A DNA stretch of 61,691 bases. It comes from Terriglobia bacterium. GTDB lineage: Bacteria > Acidobacteriota > Terriglobia > Bryobacterales > Bryobacteraceae. Below are positions 18,242 to 27,721 of the stretch, piece by piece. The stretch spans positions 1 to 61,691 of the forward strand of contig JANYDS010000021.1 in NCBI GenBank assembly GCA_025363475.1, read 5' to 3'. The notes beneath the pieces were generated by a model. That model was not told the DNA's origin, searched no databases, and was given only the letters and a program-made list of their open reading frames with translations. Each line of letters begins with the position of its first letter. The stretch's first letter is position 1. Position numbers and translations under genes: made by a program.

Positions 18242-19549
18242 CTATGCCCTGCTCCACTTCCTGAACCACCGGTTTACCAGCCACAATCCATACCCCAGTA
18301 CAATTGCACCCCCCGCCCACCGCAACAAACCAGCCACAAAAAACGCATTCCACTCCGGCCACTGAAGCCTGAATTTACTCAGCAAACCCCATCGCTCACG
18401 CATCCAGTGCCAGCCAACATCCGCAGCCAGGGCCGAGACAATAATCGTTCCACGTGCTTCGTCCACCACCTTGCGGAACAGCAAATCCAGCGCGGGAATC
18501 AGAATCGCCAGCACCAGCAACTGACCCAGTTCCACGCCCACATTGAACGAAAGCAGTGAGGCCAGCAGGTGGCTCCCCGCAAACTGCAGCGTCTCCCGTA
18601 AAGCAAACGAAAATCCGAAGCCGTGGACCAGCCCGAAGCCGAACGTTATCAGCCAGCGCCGTTCTACCGTGCTTCCGCCCACAATGTTTTCGAGGGCCAT
18701 GTACACGATGGAGGTCGCAATCAGAACCTCAATCAATGGGGGGAACCAAAGCGCATCCGGAGCCAGATTGTAAGCGGAAGCAATCAGCGTGATTGAATGC
18801 GCCACAGTGAACGCAGTCACAACAGGAATCAGCGCCCGAAACCGCCGAAAAGGCACCACCAGACAGAAGAGAAAAAGTAAGTGGTCAGCCCCGTCCAGAA
18901 TGTGAAAGAAACCCAGGCGGACAAACTGGCCCGCCGCTTGATACCAGTGCGGATCGAGCCGCACCAGCCCCGGATTTCCTTCATATTCGAAGGCGCGGAC
19001 CGCCCCGCCGGGAGGCAGGAATCGCAAAACGGTAAGCGTCCGCATTCCCAGTCGCGCCAGTCCGCCCGGATCAATGGAGAAACGCGCCTGATCGTGCGCG
19101 ACCGGATACTCGAACAAAACATCGAGCATCGTCTGATTCCAAAACGTATTGGTATCACCTGGCATCCGGGGTCCCGTGACGTGAGCCAGCGCTTGTTCCC
19201 ACGACGCAAATGACTTGTCAGAGAGCAAAGAAATTCGTGTTTCGACCACTGCCGGTTTTGGTAGTTGGTGGTCTTCTTCAAAGAGCTTGATCGAATCCGA
19301 AATCCAGAGGATCGCCGCATCGGGCATCATCGCTTCCGCCCGCGCCAGATCGAAGTAGCCCTGACCTCCCCGCGTCGGAAAATCCACATCACGAACGGCA
19401 GCCATCGGGATGCGCACCAGCAGCCGCATCTTTTGCCCGTCAGGCTTCAAAAAAGCCTGCACAGTCACGTCGTTGGGAATGTCGTGCGCGAGTGCGCTCC
19501 ATGACAGCGCCAAAAGCAGCAGCGGAAGCGTCTTGGATATACGTAACAA
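18242..19549 (-). CDS. HupE/UreJ-like membrane protein, paralogue 3 (family histidines kept)
   Basis: The 435-residue product has a signal peptide (AHD after about residue 20) and the shared extracytoplasmic domain to about residue 195. Membrane helices follow, with the complete family motifs: FFHILDGADHLLFLFC (H216, D222, H223), AHSITL (H251) and FGLVHGFGFSF (H309). A WHWMRERW segment is near residue 380. HupE/UreJ proteins are proposed Ni/Co permeases, and these histidines are the likely metal ligands. The gene runs opposite to paralogues 1 and 2 and diverges from beta-propeller paralogue 3. Confidence 0.85.
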   Translation of the reverse strand: MLRISKTLPLLLLALSWSALAHDIPNDVTVQAFLKPDGQKMRLLVRIPMAAVRDVDFPTRGGQGYFDLARAEAMMPDAAILWISDSIKLFEEDHQLPKPAVVETRISLLSDKSFASWEQALAHVTGPRMPGDTNTFWNQTMLDVLFEYPVAHDQARFSIDPGGLARLGMRTLTVLRFLPPGGAVRAFEYEGNPGLVRLDPHWYQAAGQFVRLGFFHILDGADHLLFLFCLVVPFRRFRALIPVVTAFTVAHSITLIASAYNLAPDALWFPPLIEVLIATSIVYMALENIVGGSTVERRWLITFGFGLVHGFGFSFALRETLQFAGSHLLASLLSFNVGVELGQLLVLAILIPALDLLFRKVVDEARGTIIVSALAADVGWHWMRERWGLLSKFRLQWPEWNAFFVAGLLRWAGGAIVLGYGLWLVNRWFRKWSRA

Positions 19550-19646
19550 CGTGGTTTTGCTCCGGTTTCAGCTTTGATAGACTAGCATACGATTTCGGCA
19601 GGTGTGGCAATTGAAATGCCTGATACCGAAAAGAGGTAAAAGCCGT

Positions 19647-20900
19647 ATGAACAGGGAATTTCTCCTCGGAGCTGTAGCGCTGGGTGGAGCCGCAGCGCTG
19701 ATCGCAGGGTCATACCTGTTGGAAACGAAAGCCACCGTTCAGGCCGCCGGTGTCCAGGCCCCCAGGTTTGAAGTTGATTTGATGTGGCCCAAGCCGCTGC
19801 CGAACCACTGGATTCTCGGCAACGTGATCGGCGTTAACGTCGATTCGAACGATCATGTCTGGATCATCCACCGCGGCGCTTCCATTGAACGCATGGAATC
19901 CTACGCGCAGACCACACCCCCAAGTGGAGATTGCTGCGTAGCCGCTCCCCCGGTACTCGAATTTGACCAGGCTGGCAACCTGCTGCATCACTGGGGTGGC
20001 CCTGGCCAAGGTTATGACTGGCCGGATTCCAACCACGGCATCACGGTGGATTTCAAAGGCAACGTCTGGATCGGCGGTAACGGTCGCGGCGCCCAGCCTG
20101 CGCGTCCTGCCGCTCCCGCCGCACCCTCTGCTGGTGGCGACGATATCGGCCCCGGCGCGTTCAATGACAACATGATTTTGAAGTTCACGCAGGAAGGTAA
20201 ATTCCTGATGCAGATCGGCAAGCCGGGCCAGAGCAAGGGCAGCAATGACGTTGAAAACGTCAAAGGCGCAGCCAAGTTATTCATCGACAAGGCGACCAAT
20301 GAATTGATCGTTGCTGATGGCTATGGCAATCATCGCGTCATCGTGTTTGACGCCGAGACGGGCAAATACAAACGGCACTGGGGTGCCTACGGCCACAAGC
20401 CGAGTGACGTCAATCTGGGCCGCTATAACCCCGATGCGCCGCCCGCGCAGGAATTCCGCAACCCGGTCCACTGCGCCGAACTTTCGGTTGATGGCCTGCT
20501 CTATGTCTGTGACCGCCCGAATGACCGCATCCAGATCTTCAAACCAGACGGGACCTTCGTGAAGGAGGTCTTCATCGAAAAGCGTACCCTCGGAGACGGC
20601 TCCACCTGGGATATCGCGTTCTCGAAGGATCCCAAGCAGACCTACATCTATCTCGCCGACGGTGTGAACGAGAAGATTCACATTCTGAAACGCGACACCA
20701 TGGAAGAACTCACCAACTTCGGTGACGGCGGACGTCAGCCGGGTTCATTCTATGCCGTACACAGCATCGCAACGGATTCCAAAGGCAATATCTTCACTAC
20801 GGAGACGTACCGCGGTCAGCGTGTGCAGAAGTTCCTTTACAAGGGTCTGGGCCCTGTTACGAAGAAGGATCAGGGCGTTCTCTGGCCCGCTAAGAAGTAG
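19647..20900 (+). CDS. Secreted six-bladed beta-propeller protein, paralogue 3
   Basis: The start is placed at the ATG at 19647 because AAGAGG lies 9 bases upstream and a hydrophobic export signal follows (FLLGAVALGGAAALIAG). The 417-residue product shares RFEVDLMWPKPLPNHWILGN, VWIIHRGAS, the Cys pair in GDCCVAAPP, NHRVIVFDAETGKYKRHWGAYG and the VHC...YVCDRPNDRIQIF blade with paralogue 2. It also has an Ala/Pro-rich insert near residues 150-175. It lies on the outer flank of the HupE/UreJ cluster, mirroring paralogue 2 on the other flank. The function is unknown. Confidence 0.85.
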   Translation: MNREFLLGAVALGGAAALIAGSYLLETKATVQAAGVQAPRFEVDLMWPKPLPNHWILGNVIGVNVDSNDHVWIIHRGASIERMESYAQTTPPSGDCCVAAPPVLEFDQAGNLLHHWGGPGQGYDWPDSNHGITVDFKGNVWIGGNGRGAQPARPAAPAAPSAGGDDIGPGAFNDNMILKFTQEGKFLMQIGKPGQSKGSNDVENVKGAAKLFIDKATNELIVADGYGNHRVIVFDAETGKYKRHWGAYGHKPSDVNLGRYNPDAPPAQEFRNPVHCAELSVDGLLYVCDRPNDRIQIFKPDGTFVKEVFIEKRTLGDGSTWDIAFSKDPKQTYIYLADGVNEKIHILKRDTMEELTNFGDGGRQPGSFYAVHSIATDSKGNIFTTETYRGQRVQKFLYKGLGPVTKKDQGVLWPAKK

Positions 20901-20920
20901 TTATCCCCCTGCTGCCAGTG

Positions 20921-20957
20921 CCCCGGGTTGCGCCAAAAGCGCCCCGGGGTTTCTTTT
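20921..20957 (+). terminator. Rho-independent terminator after beta-propeller paralogue 3
   Basis: The left arm CCCCGGG..GCGC and the right arm GCGCCCCGGGG pair around a CAAAA loop, with two Ts bulged on the left. TTTCTTTT follows. The hairpin begins 20 bases after the stop codon at 20900 and precedes the S9 peptidase gene. Confidence 0.85.
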
Positions 20958-21012
20958 GGCTCCGGTGCTTCATATTCTGCAGCGAAATGCCCTAACCTTT
21001 TATACTCATTGG

Positions 21013-23001
21013 ATGCGGGCACTCCTCTTTTTCCCTCTCCTTGCGGGTTCTCTTTTTGCCGCCGGATTTCAGTCCACAGACGGCTTGAAAATCCGCTCCA
21101 TCGGCACCGTTCGTCTTTCACCTGACGCCACGAAAATCGCCTATACAATCAACCGCAGCGATCTGCCAGGTAGAGGCTTCGGTCAGTTGTATGTGATGAC
21201 AATTGCCACCGGCCAGGCTGTGGCTTTTAGCGAAGGCAACGACAGTTCTGGTGACCCCATCTGGTCTCCTGACGGCAAATGGATTGCCTACAGCGGCAAG
21301 TTGAGCGACCGTGCGGGGCTGCTCATTGCACGCCCTGATGCCTCCGGGAAGAAGTTCCTCACCACGCTTGAAGCTACAAACAGTCCGCTGCCTACCACCG
21401 GAGCACGCGTTGTCTGGTCGCCCGACAGCACCCGTATCGCCTTCGTAACCGCGCAGCCCGGTCCTGAAACCGCTGATGCCACCGGCGACCCCGTCGTTAT
21501 CACCCGATACCTTTACAAGCCCGACCTGAGCGAGGGCAACACCCGCTTCAACGACAATAAGCGCCTCCACATTTTCGTCCTCAACATCGCCGACGCTCAG
21601 ATCACCCAGCTCACTTCAGGCAACCACTACGAGCACTCCATCGACTGGTCCCGCGATGGCAAGGAACTGCTCTACGTCTCCAATCGCGAACCCAACGAAG
21701 ACCAGTTTTTCAACTACGATATGTTCACCCTGGGCCTCGCTGACCACGAATCGCGCCGCATCACGTCCACCGAGAATGCGGAGTACCGCCCCCGCTGGTC
21801 ACCCGATGGCAAACACATCGCTTACGAAGGCACAAAGCGCGGCCTTACAGATCTCGAAACCACAATGGAAGATACCCATGTCTGGATCGTCGATGCTGAT
21901 GGTAAAAACCGCCACGAACTCTCGACTATCGATAACCGGCAGGGTGAACCCGTTTGGTCATCCGATGGCCGGTCTGTTTATTTCAATGTCCAGGAACGCG
22001 GCTATACCCGCCTGTATCGCACAGCAGCCGATGGCACCGGCAAACCTGTGGTCGTCGCAGGCGAGAACGGTTCTGTGAACGCGTTCTCCACTCAGGGCAA
22101 TCGCCTAGTCTATGCGATGGTAACCCCTGGCTCGCCCGCAGAACTGTTCGTCAAAGAAGGCGACGCACCGGCCAGGCAACTAACTGACGTCAACAAGGAA
22201 CTCTTCGCCACAAAGAAAGTGGAAAAAGTCGAGTCCATCCAGTTCATCAGTAATGACAATAAGTGGACTGTCGAGGCCTTCCTCACTTACCCTGCCAGCT
22301 TTGATCCGCTGAAAAAATACCCGATGGTCGTCAACATCCACGGGGGCCCGCACGGCCAGCAGGGTACTGCCTTCAATCTGAAAAATCAGGTCTATTCATC
22401 GCACGGCTGGGCCACGCTCATGGTCAATTATCGCGGCTCAACAGGCTACGGTCAGGCCTTCACTGACGCAGTATTTGCGGATCAGAATGGCAATGAAGGT
22501 CAGGACGTTCTCTACGCCGTGAGCGCGGCAATTCGTCGCAATCAGTGGCTTGATCGCGACCGCCTCGGCATCGAAGGCACCAGCTACGGCGGCCAGCTCA
22601 GCGCCTGGCTCATTACCCAGACGAATATGTTCAAAGCCGCCATCCCCACCGCTGCCATCATCAACCTGATCAGCTACAACTACATGACGTATTACAACCA
22701 GTACGAGCAAATGGAGTGGGGCGCGTTTCCGCATCAGGGCAATCTGATGGACGTGCTGTGGGAACGCTCTGCGCTAAAACATGTAGCCAGCGCCCACACG
22801 CCCACCCTGCTGATGCACGGCGAAAATGATAACGACGTACCCATAGCCGAAGCCGAGCAGTTCTACATAGCGCTCAAGGACGTTGGTACCGACACCGTGA
22901 TGGTTCGCTACCCGAGAGAAGGCCACGGCATTCGCGAACCGAAGCATGTGGTGGACTGGACTGACCGCTCCATCGCCTGGTACGAGAAGTACTTCAAGTA
23001 A
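21013..23001 (+). CDS. Prolyl oligopeptidase family (S9) peptidase, exported
   Basis: The start is the ATG at 21013, which begins a signal peptide (MRALLFFPLLAGSLFAAG). The frame is open further upstream but overlaps the previous gene and terminator. The 662-residue product has an N-terminal WD40-like propeller with repeated WSPDGKWIAY-type blades (about residues 30-380) and a C-terminal alpha/beta hydrolase domain. The catalytic triad is visible: Ser in GTSYGGQLSAW, Asp in ENDNDVP and His in REGHGIREP. The family comprises dipeptidyl and acylaminoacyl peptidases. It probably releases dipeptides or blocked residues from peptides in the periplasm. Confidence 0.92.
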   Translation: MRALLFFPLLAGSLFAAGFQSTDGLKIRSIGTVRLSPDATKIAYTINRSDLPGRGFGQLYVMTIATGQAVAFSEGNDSSGDPIWSPDGKWIAYSGKLSDRAGLLIARPDASGKKFLTTLEATNSPLPTTGARVVWSPDSTRIAFVTAQPGPETADATGDPVVITRYLYKPDLSEGNTRFNDNKRLHIFVLNIADAQITQLTSGNHYEHSIDWSRDGKELLYVSNREPNEDQFFNYDMFTLGLADHESRRITSTENAEYRPRWSPDGKHIAYEGTKRGLTDLETTMEDTHVWIVDADGKNRHELSTIDNRQGEPVWSSDGRSVYFNVQERGYTRLYRTAADGTGKPVVVAGENGSVNAFSTQGNRLVYAMVTPGSPAELFVKEGDAPARQLTDVNKELFATKKVEKVESIQFISNDNKWTVEAFLTYPASFDPLKKYPMVVNIHGGPHGQQGTAFNLKNQVYSSHGWATLMVNYRGSTGYGQAFTDAVFADQNGNEGQDVLYAVSAAIRRNQWLDRDRLGIEGTSYGGQLSAWLITQTNMFKAAIPTAAIINLISYNYMTYYNQYEQMEWGAFPHQGNLMDVLWERSALKHVASAHTPTLLMHGENDNDVPIAEAEQFYIALKDVGTDTVMVRYPREGHGIREPKHVVDWTDRSIAWYEKYFK

Positions 23002-23029
23002 CAGAAGGTGCGGGTTTCGGCCAGCCCCG

Positions 23030-24154
23030 CTACATGAATAAATCTTTGACCTTCTCGAACAAACCCTTCTCGTTAGGCGCATTATTCACTGGCAGCGAAA
23101 CTGCCAGTTCTTCAAACAATCGCCGTTGATCCCGCGTCAGCTTTGAAGGGATCCGAACCTCAATATGCACCACTAAATCGCCGCGCCCGCGCCCCTGTAC
23201 TTCCTGGATGCCCTTGCCGCGAATTCGCAACTCAGTCCCGCTCTGTGTCCCCTCGGGAATCGCAATTTCCTGCGGACCTTCAAGCGTAGGAACGGCAATA
23301 TCATCGCCCAGCGCCGCCTGCGCCACCGTAATCGGTACGCTGCAATGTAAATCATTGCCCTGGCGTTCAAATATCGGGTGATCTTTTACCGCGAAGAAAA
23401 TATACAGATCGCCATTCGGGCCGCCATTCGCCCCCGGTTGCCCTTCATTCGCCACGCGCAGCCTGTTGCCATCACCAATCCCCGCCGGCACCGTTACACG
23501 CAACCGCTTGTTCGCGTGTTTATACCCCTCACCACGGCACTCTTTGCAAACGTTCTTGACGATCTGGCCATGCCCGCCACAGCTCGAACACGTACGTCGC
23601 ACGGCCATGAAGCCCTGTGAAAATACCTGCTCGCCCTTACCGTTACAAGCCGGACAAGTAATCGAACCGCTGCCCGGTTCCGCACCCTTGCCCTTGCACC
23701 GGTCACACGCTTCCAGTTTGGGGACCTGTATTTCAACAGCCTTGCCAAACGCCGCTTCTTCAAACCCCAGCGTCATGTCAAAACGCAGGTCATCGCCCTT
23801 AACCGGCCGGCTCCTGCCGCCACGCTGCTGGCCGCCGCCGAACACATCTCCAAAGCCAAATACCTGGCTCAAAATGTCGCCCAGATCCATGGACGACGGG
23901 TCAAACCCGCCCCCGCCCGCACCTGAAACGCCCTGATGGCCGTAGGCATCGTAAGCCGCGCGCTTCTGCGCGTCGCTCAAAATGCTGTAAGCCTCAGCCG
24001 CTTCCTTAAATTTCTCTTCCGCAGTATGGTCGTCCGGATTCCGGTCCGGATGGTGCTGCATAGCCAGCTTCCGGTAAGAGATCTTGATTTCCTGATCTCC
24101 CGCACCCCGGGCAATGCCCAGCACTTCGTAATAATCGCGTTTTGTCACCGGCAT
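23030..24154 (-). CDS. dnaJ: Chaperone protein DnaJ (type I)
   Basis: The 374-residue co-chaperone stimulates the DnaK ATPase and delivers unfolded clients. The J domain spans about residues 5-70, with HPD at H35-P36-D37. A Gly/Phe-rich linker with GGGFDPSS follows. Four zinc-binding C-x-x-C-x-G-x-G repeats (CDRCKGKG, CPACNGKG, CSSCGGHG, CKECRGEG) come next, and then the C-terminal client-binding domains. It lies 9 bases downstream of grpE in one operon. No dnaK is in the window. Confidence 0.97.
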   Translation of the reverse strand: MPVTKRDYYEVLGIARGAGDQEIKISYRKLAMQHHPDRNPDDHTAEEKFKEAAEAYSILSDAQKRAAYDAYGHQGVSGAGGGGFDPSSMDLGDILSQVFGFGDVFGGGQQRGGRSRPVKGDDLRFDMTLGFEEAAFGKAVEIQVPKLEACDRCKGKGAEPGSGSITCPACNGKGEQVFSQGFMAVRRTCSSCGGHGQIVKNVCKECRGEGYKHANKRLRVTVPAGIGDGNRLRVANEGQPGANGGPNGDLYIFFAVKDHPIFERQGNDLHCSVPITVAQAALGDDIAVPTLEGPQEIAIPEGTQSGTELRIRGKGIQEVQGRGRGDLVVHIEVRIPSKLTRDQRRLFEELAVSLPVNNAPNEKGLFEKVKDLFM

Positions 24155-24163
24155 TGCTTTCCG

Positions 24164-24661
24164 TTAACCGACTGCCACTTTCACCATTGAGGGCCGCAGC
24201 AGTTTGCCTTTAAAGAAATATCCACGCTGAAATTCAGTCAGAATCGCGCCATCGGGCGCGTCTTCGGTTTCCACACGCTCCACAGCCTGATGGAGGTGCG
24301 GATCAAACTGCTGTCCCGCCGTCTCAATCGGTTCAAGCCCCATCTTTTTAAGCGTTTCGTACATGCGGCTGTGAATCATCTCGATGCCCTTCACGTATTC
24401 CGGGCTGTTGCACTCAGTCTTTAGCGCCCGCTCAAAATCGTCCAGCATGGGCAGCAGATCCCGTACCGTCCCCATCCCCGCAAACTGAAGGTATTCCGAG
24501 CGCTCTTTTTCAGTGCGCTTGCGGAAATTGTCGAATTCAGCCTGACGTCTCAGGAACAATTCTTTCAATTCGTCACGCTCTGCACCCAGCTGGGCGACTT
24601 GATCTTCTACTGAATTGGATGACGCAAAATCCTGCGCCGCTTCGGTGTTTTCCACGCTCAC
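24164..24661 (-). CDS. grpE: GrpE nucleotide exchange factor
   Basis: The 165-residue protein releases ADP from DnaK. It starts at GTG 24661. A long N-terminal coiled coil (LGAERDELKELFLRRQAEFDNFRKRTEKERSEY, in part) leads into the C-terminal beta domain, ending FKGKLLRPSMVKVAVG, which matches the family signature. It is the first gene of a grpE-dnaJ pair. No CIRCE element was recognised in the short upstream gap, although hrcA lies about 3 kb away. Confidence 0.95.
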   Translation of the reverse strand: MSVENTEAAQDFASSNSVEDQVAQLGAERDELKELFLRRQAEFDNFRKRTEKERSEYLQFAGMGTVRDLLPMLDDFERALKTECNSPEYVKGIEMIHSRMYETLKKMGLEPIETAGQQFDPHLHQAVERVETEDAPDGAILTEFQRGYFFKGKLLRPSMVKVAVG

Positions 24662-24732
24662 GATACTTTCAGGTTAACATCGGGACTGCGGCAGGCCCCT
24701 TGAAAGCGCACCGTAATTCCAATCGGGGCAAT

Positions 24733-26277
24733 CTAACGAAGGGGCGGAGTTGAAGCCGGTGGATGCCGGTGCTTTGTAGCCTGTTCATACGCGTAAGCGA
24801 ATTTGATCAGAGTTGCTTCCGACCAGGCCTTCCCGAATAGCGTCATACCCGCCGGCAGAGTTCCGCCCCTGCTGAACCCCATCGGCACACTGATCGCGGG
24901 GAAACCGGTGGTAGGAGAAAAAAACTGGCTGTTGTCACCCGCTGGCGTATTCAGATCGCCGATCAGTCGCGGGACATTACTCCATGTGGGATAAACGAAC
25001 GCATCTATTTTGAATTTGCCCATCGCCCGGACAACGGCTTCGCGTACCTGTTCGCGGTACGTCCGGTCGGCTTCACAGGCGGGTGAATCAGGTCCGTTCG
25101 CGGGGCCGCTTTCGGCCTGTTCCAGACGAAGCTGCACCGAAGGATGATAGCCCCGCGATTTCAACACTTCAGCCAGGGTCTTGACCGGTACCTGGTCACC
25201 CTGCGCTGCCAGATAATGGTTCAGGTCGTATTTAAAGCCCTGGCACGGGCCGGCATTTTGCGCACGCCGGATGCCGTCAAGGTCCACTGTTACCGGGTCG
25301 ATAATAGTGGCACCGGCGCGGCGCAATTCTTCAACGGCACTCTTGAAAATGCGGACAACCTCCGGGTCAGCGCTCTCCCGTTCATAAGCCTGGCGCAAAA
25401 CGCCAATTACCGCGCCTTTCAGCCCATTCGGGTCCAGTGCGGCCAGATAGTTCTGATTCCCGTGGTTGCGGGCCGCAACCGTCACCGGGTCGCCCGGATC
25501 TTCGCCCGTGATTACCGCGAAAACTCGCGCGGCATCTTCCACGCTCCGTGCAATCGGTCCCGCAATATCGGCCAGCATACTCAGCGGAATCACGCCTCCC
25601 CGACTCGTCAGCCCCATCGTAGAGCGGATACCAACCAGCGACTGGTGCGACGATGGCCCCCGGATGGAATTGCCGGTATCGCTGCCAAATCCGACCAGAC
25701 CAAAACTCGCAGCGACCGCAGCTGCGGTGCCACCACTGGAGCCTGCCGTTACCCGGCTCAAATCATAGGGATTGCGCGTGTAGCCCGGCTGAATGGAACT
25801 CACCGTTTCATATGGGCTGAACGCCCATTCGGCCATATTGGATTTGGCCAGCACAATCGCACCGGCCTCTCTGGCACGGCGGACCAGGAACGCATCCTGC
25901 ACAGGGATGAATTTTTCAAGTGCCAGCGCCCCGTTGGTGGTGCGCAGCCCGGCGGTCTCGAAATTATCCTTCACGATCAGGGGAACGCAGTGAAGGGGGC
26001 CAGTGATGCCGGTCCGGGCAAAGCGCCGGTCGAGTTCATCGGCCTGTTTTTGCGCCTCAGGGTTAATCAGAACAATGGCGTTAATCGCAGGGCCGTTCTT
26101 GTCATAGGCTTCGATGCGTTTGAGGTATTCATCCACCAGCGCCCGGCACGTCAGACTGCCTGCGTTCATCGCGCTATGCACTTGTGCAATCGTGGTTTCT
26201 TCCACTTCAAACGGTGCTGCGTTTTGGGCAAACGCGGGAAGAGTCAAGGCGAGGATGAACAGAAGCGGACGCAACAT
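24733..26277 (-). CDS. Amidase signature family enzyme, exported
   Basis: The 514-residue product has a signal peptide (MLRPLLFILALTLPAFAQ) and the amidase-signature fold. The Ser-cisSer-Lys triad is visible as K103 (VPLIVKDNFET), S180 (TAGSSGGTAAA) and S204 (SDTGNSIRGPSS). The 24-residue spacing between the two serines matches other family members. Export and the absence of gatB or gatC argue against a GatA role. It more likely hydrolyses an extracytoplasmic amide, with the substrate unknown. Confidence 0.9.
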   Translation of the reverse strand: MLRPLLFILALTLPAFAQNAAPFEVEETTIAQVHSAMNAGSLTCRALVDEYLKRIEAYDKNGPAINAIVLINPEAQKQADELDRRFARTGITGPLHCVPLIVKDNFETAGLRTTNGALALEKFIPVQDAFLVRRAREAGAIVLAKSNMAEWAFSPYETVSSIQPGYTRNPYDLSRVTAGSSGGTAAAVAASFGLVGFGSDTGNSIRGPSSHQSLVGIRSTMGLTSRGGVIPLSMLADIAGPIARSVEDAARVFAVITGEDPGDPVTVAARNHGNQNYLAALDPNGLKGAVIGVLRQAYERESADPEVVRIFKSAVEELRRAGATIIDPVTVDLDGIRRAQNAGPCQGFKYDLNHYLAAQGDQVPVKTLAEVLKSRGYHPSVQLRLEQAESGPANGPDSPACEADRTYREQVREAVVRAMGKFKIDAFVYPTWSNVPRLIGDLNTPAGDNSQFFSPTTGFPAISVPMGFSRGGTLPAGMTLFGKAWSEATLIKFAYAYEQATKHRHPPASTPPLR

Positions 26278-26334
26278 GATTAGAAATCAGCATCGCATCT
26301 TCCAGATCGCGAACCCGTGCGATCATGCCAGTTG

Positions 26335-27678
26335 ATGACCCGCAGATTCCTGCTTTGGCTAATCCTCAGCCTGGCGCCGGTGGCTGTGCAGGGGCAAGTC
26401 AAGTCTCTGACGATTCTCCATTCCAACGATCTGCACGCCCATCTGCTTCCTGATGACCATGGCAACGGCGGCTTCGCCCGTCTCGCCACCGCCGTCCGCC
26501 GCGAAAAAGCCAATTGCAAAGCCTGCCTCTACCTCAACGCCGGTGACATCGTGCAGGGCACTCCCGTGTCCACCATCTACCGCGGCATGCCTGTCTACGA
26601 AGTGGCTAATCTGCTTGGGTTCGACGCCTCCACCCTCGGCAATCATGAGTTCGATTACGGCTGGCGGCGTCTCCAGGAATTCGTCCGTCGGGCTCGCTTT
26701 CCCGTCCTCGCTGCCAACACTGTAGATGATGCTGGCAAGACATTTACAGGCAAGCCCTGGCTAATAAAGAAGGTGGGAGGTGTCCGGGTCGGCATCATCG
26801 GAGTCTTGATGGGCGATCTGATTCCAGTGAGAGTCAGCCCTGCGGATGCCGGCCCCTGGAAAGTACTCCCGGTAGTTGAAACGGTCCGCAGGTATGCTGC
26901 GGAAATCCGGGACCGGTGTGATCTGATCGTCGTCCTGGGGCACATCTACGACTTCAGTCATCCCGGCGCTAACGAGGTTGCCGACATCCTCAATCAGGTT
27001 CCCGAGGTTTCCGTTGTAGTCGCTGGACATAACCATGATGCCTACGCCAAAATGCTGGACGTTGAGGGGCGTGTCGCGGTTCTGGTAAATTTTAACGCCG
27101 ACCAGTTGGGTCGCCTCGATTTGAAAGTCGACCTTGCTACGAAAAAACTCACCTTCGCGGAATGGAAGAAAATTCCGGTCACATTCAGTCTGCCGCCAGC
27201 CCCCGATGTGGACCGCCTGGTGAAGAAATGGGAGTCGAAAGTATCGAGGCTCGTCGATTTCCCCATCGGACAGAACACTGTGGCTCTACCCTTTCGGGAT
27301 CCGCGTGAGCGCACACTCATCGAACGTGCGCTGGCAGAGCAAACGGGCGCCGATATTGCATGGATTTCGAGTGGGACGATTCGCGCCGCACTCCCGGCTG
27401 GCGAAATCACAGCCCGCCTCATTTGGAATGTACTGTCGTACGACAACACGATGATGTCGGGGCGATTCAAGGGCAGTCAACTGCCCCCCGCAATTACGGC
27501 TCGCTATCCGGTTGATCCCGAGCGCGAGTACACTGTAACGGTGGCGCAATACACCGCAGAAAACCAGTCAGCGCCGGATCAGTTTGGAGCCGAAACTGGC
27601 CTCAACTTTCCCGTGAAGGGCAAGGAAATGCGAGACGCAGTAATCGAATGGATCAGGAAAAAACGAACCATCCCGTAA
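26335..27678 (+). CDS. 5'-nucleotidase/metallophosphatase (UshA-like), exported
   Basis: From the ATG at 26335 the product is 447 residues with a signal peptide (MTRRFLLWLILSLAPVAVQG). A GTG six codons upstream is less likely to be the start. The N-terminal metallophosphatase domain has ILHSNDLHAHLLPD (D32, H34), NAGDIVQG (D71), GNHEFDYG (N103, H104) and VVAGHNHD. A C-terminal 5'-nucleotidase domain follows. The enzyme probably dephosphorylates nucleotides in the periplasm. It diverges from the amidase gene. Confidence 0.9.
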   Translation: MTRRFLLWLILSLAPVAVQGQVKSLTILHSNDLHAHLLPDDHGNGGFARLATAVRREKANCKACLYLNAGDIVQGTPVSTIYRGMPVYEVANLLGFDASTLGNHEFDYGWRRLQEFVRRARFPVLAANTVDDAGKTFTGKPWLIKKVGGVRVGIIGVLMGDLIPVRVSPADAGPWKVLPVVETVRRYAAEIRDRCDLIVVLGHIYDFSHPGANEVADILNQVPEVSVVVAGHNHDAYAKMLDVEGRVAVLVNFNADQLGRLDLKVDLATKKLTFAEWKKIPVTFSLPPAPDVDRLVKKWESKVSRLVDFPIGQNTVALPFRDPRERTLIERALAEQTGADIAWISSGTIRAALPAGEITARLIWNVLSYDNTMMSGRFKGSQLPPAITARYPVDPEREYTVTVAQYTAENQSAPDQFGAETGLNFPVKGKEMRDAVIEWIRKKRTIP

Positions 27679-27721
27679 TGGAGGGCGAGGCCCCCCGGCC
27701 CGCAGCCGACGCCCACTTCGG

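Noticed and set aside
23002-23029. Short GC-rich inverted repeat between the S9 peptidase and dnaJ
   Set aside because: The stem is only about five base pairs, without a T-tract, so it is too weak to call a terminator.
25144-26283. Long open frame on the plus strand opposite the amidase gene
   Set aside because: It is the antisense of a clear amidase with all catalytic residues. The predicted peptide has no family features. The same applies to long antisense frames at 5387-6253, 11502-12356 and 13264-14442.
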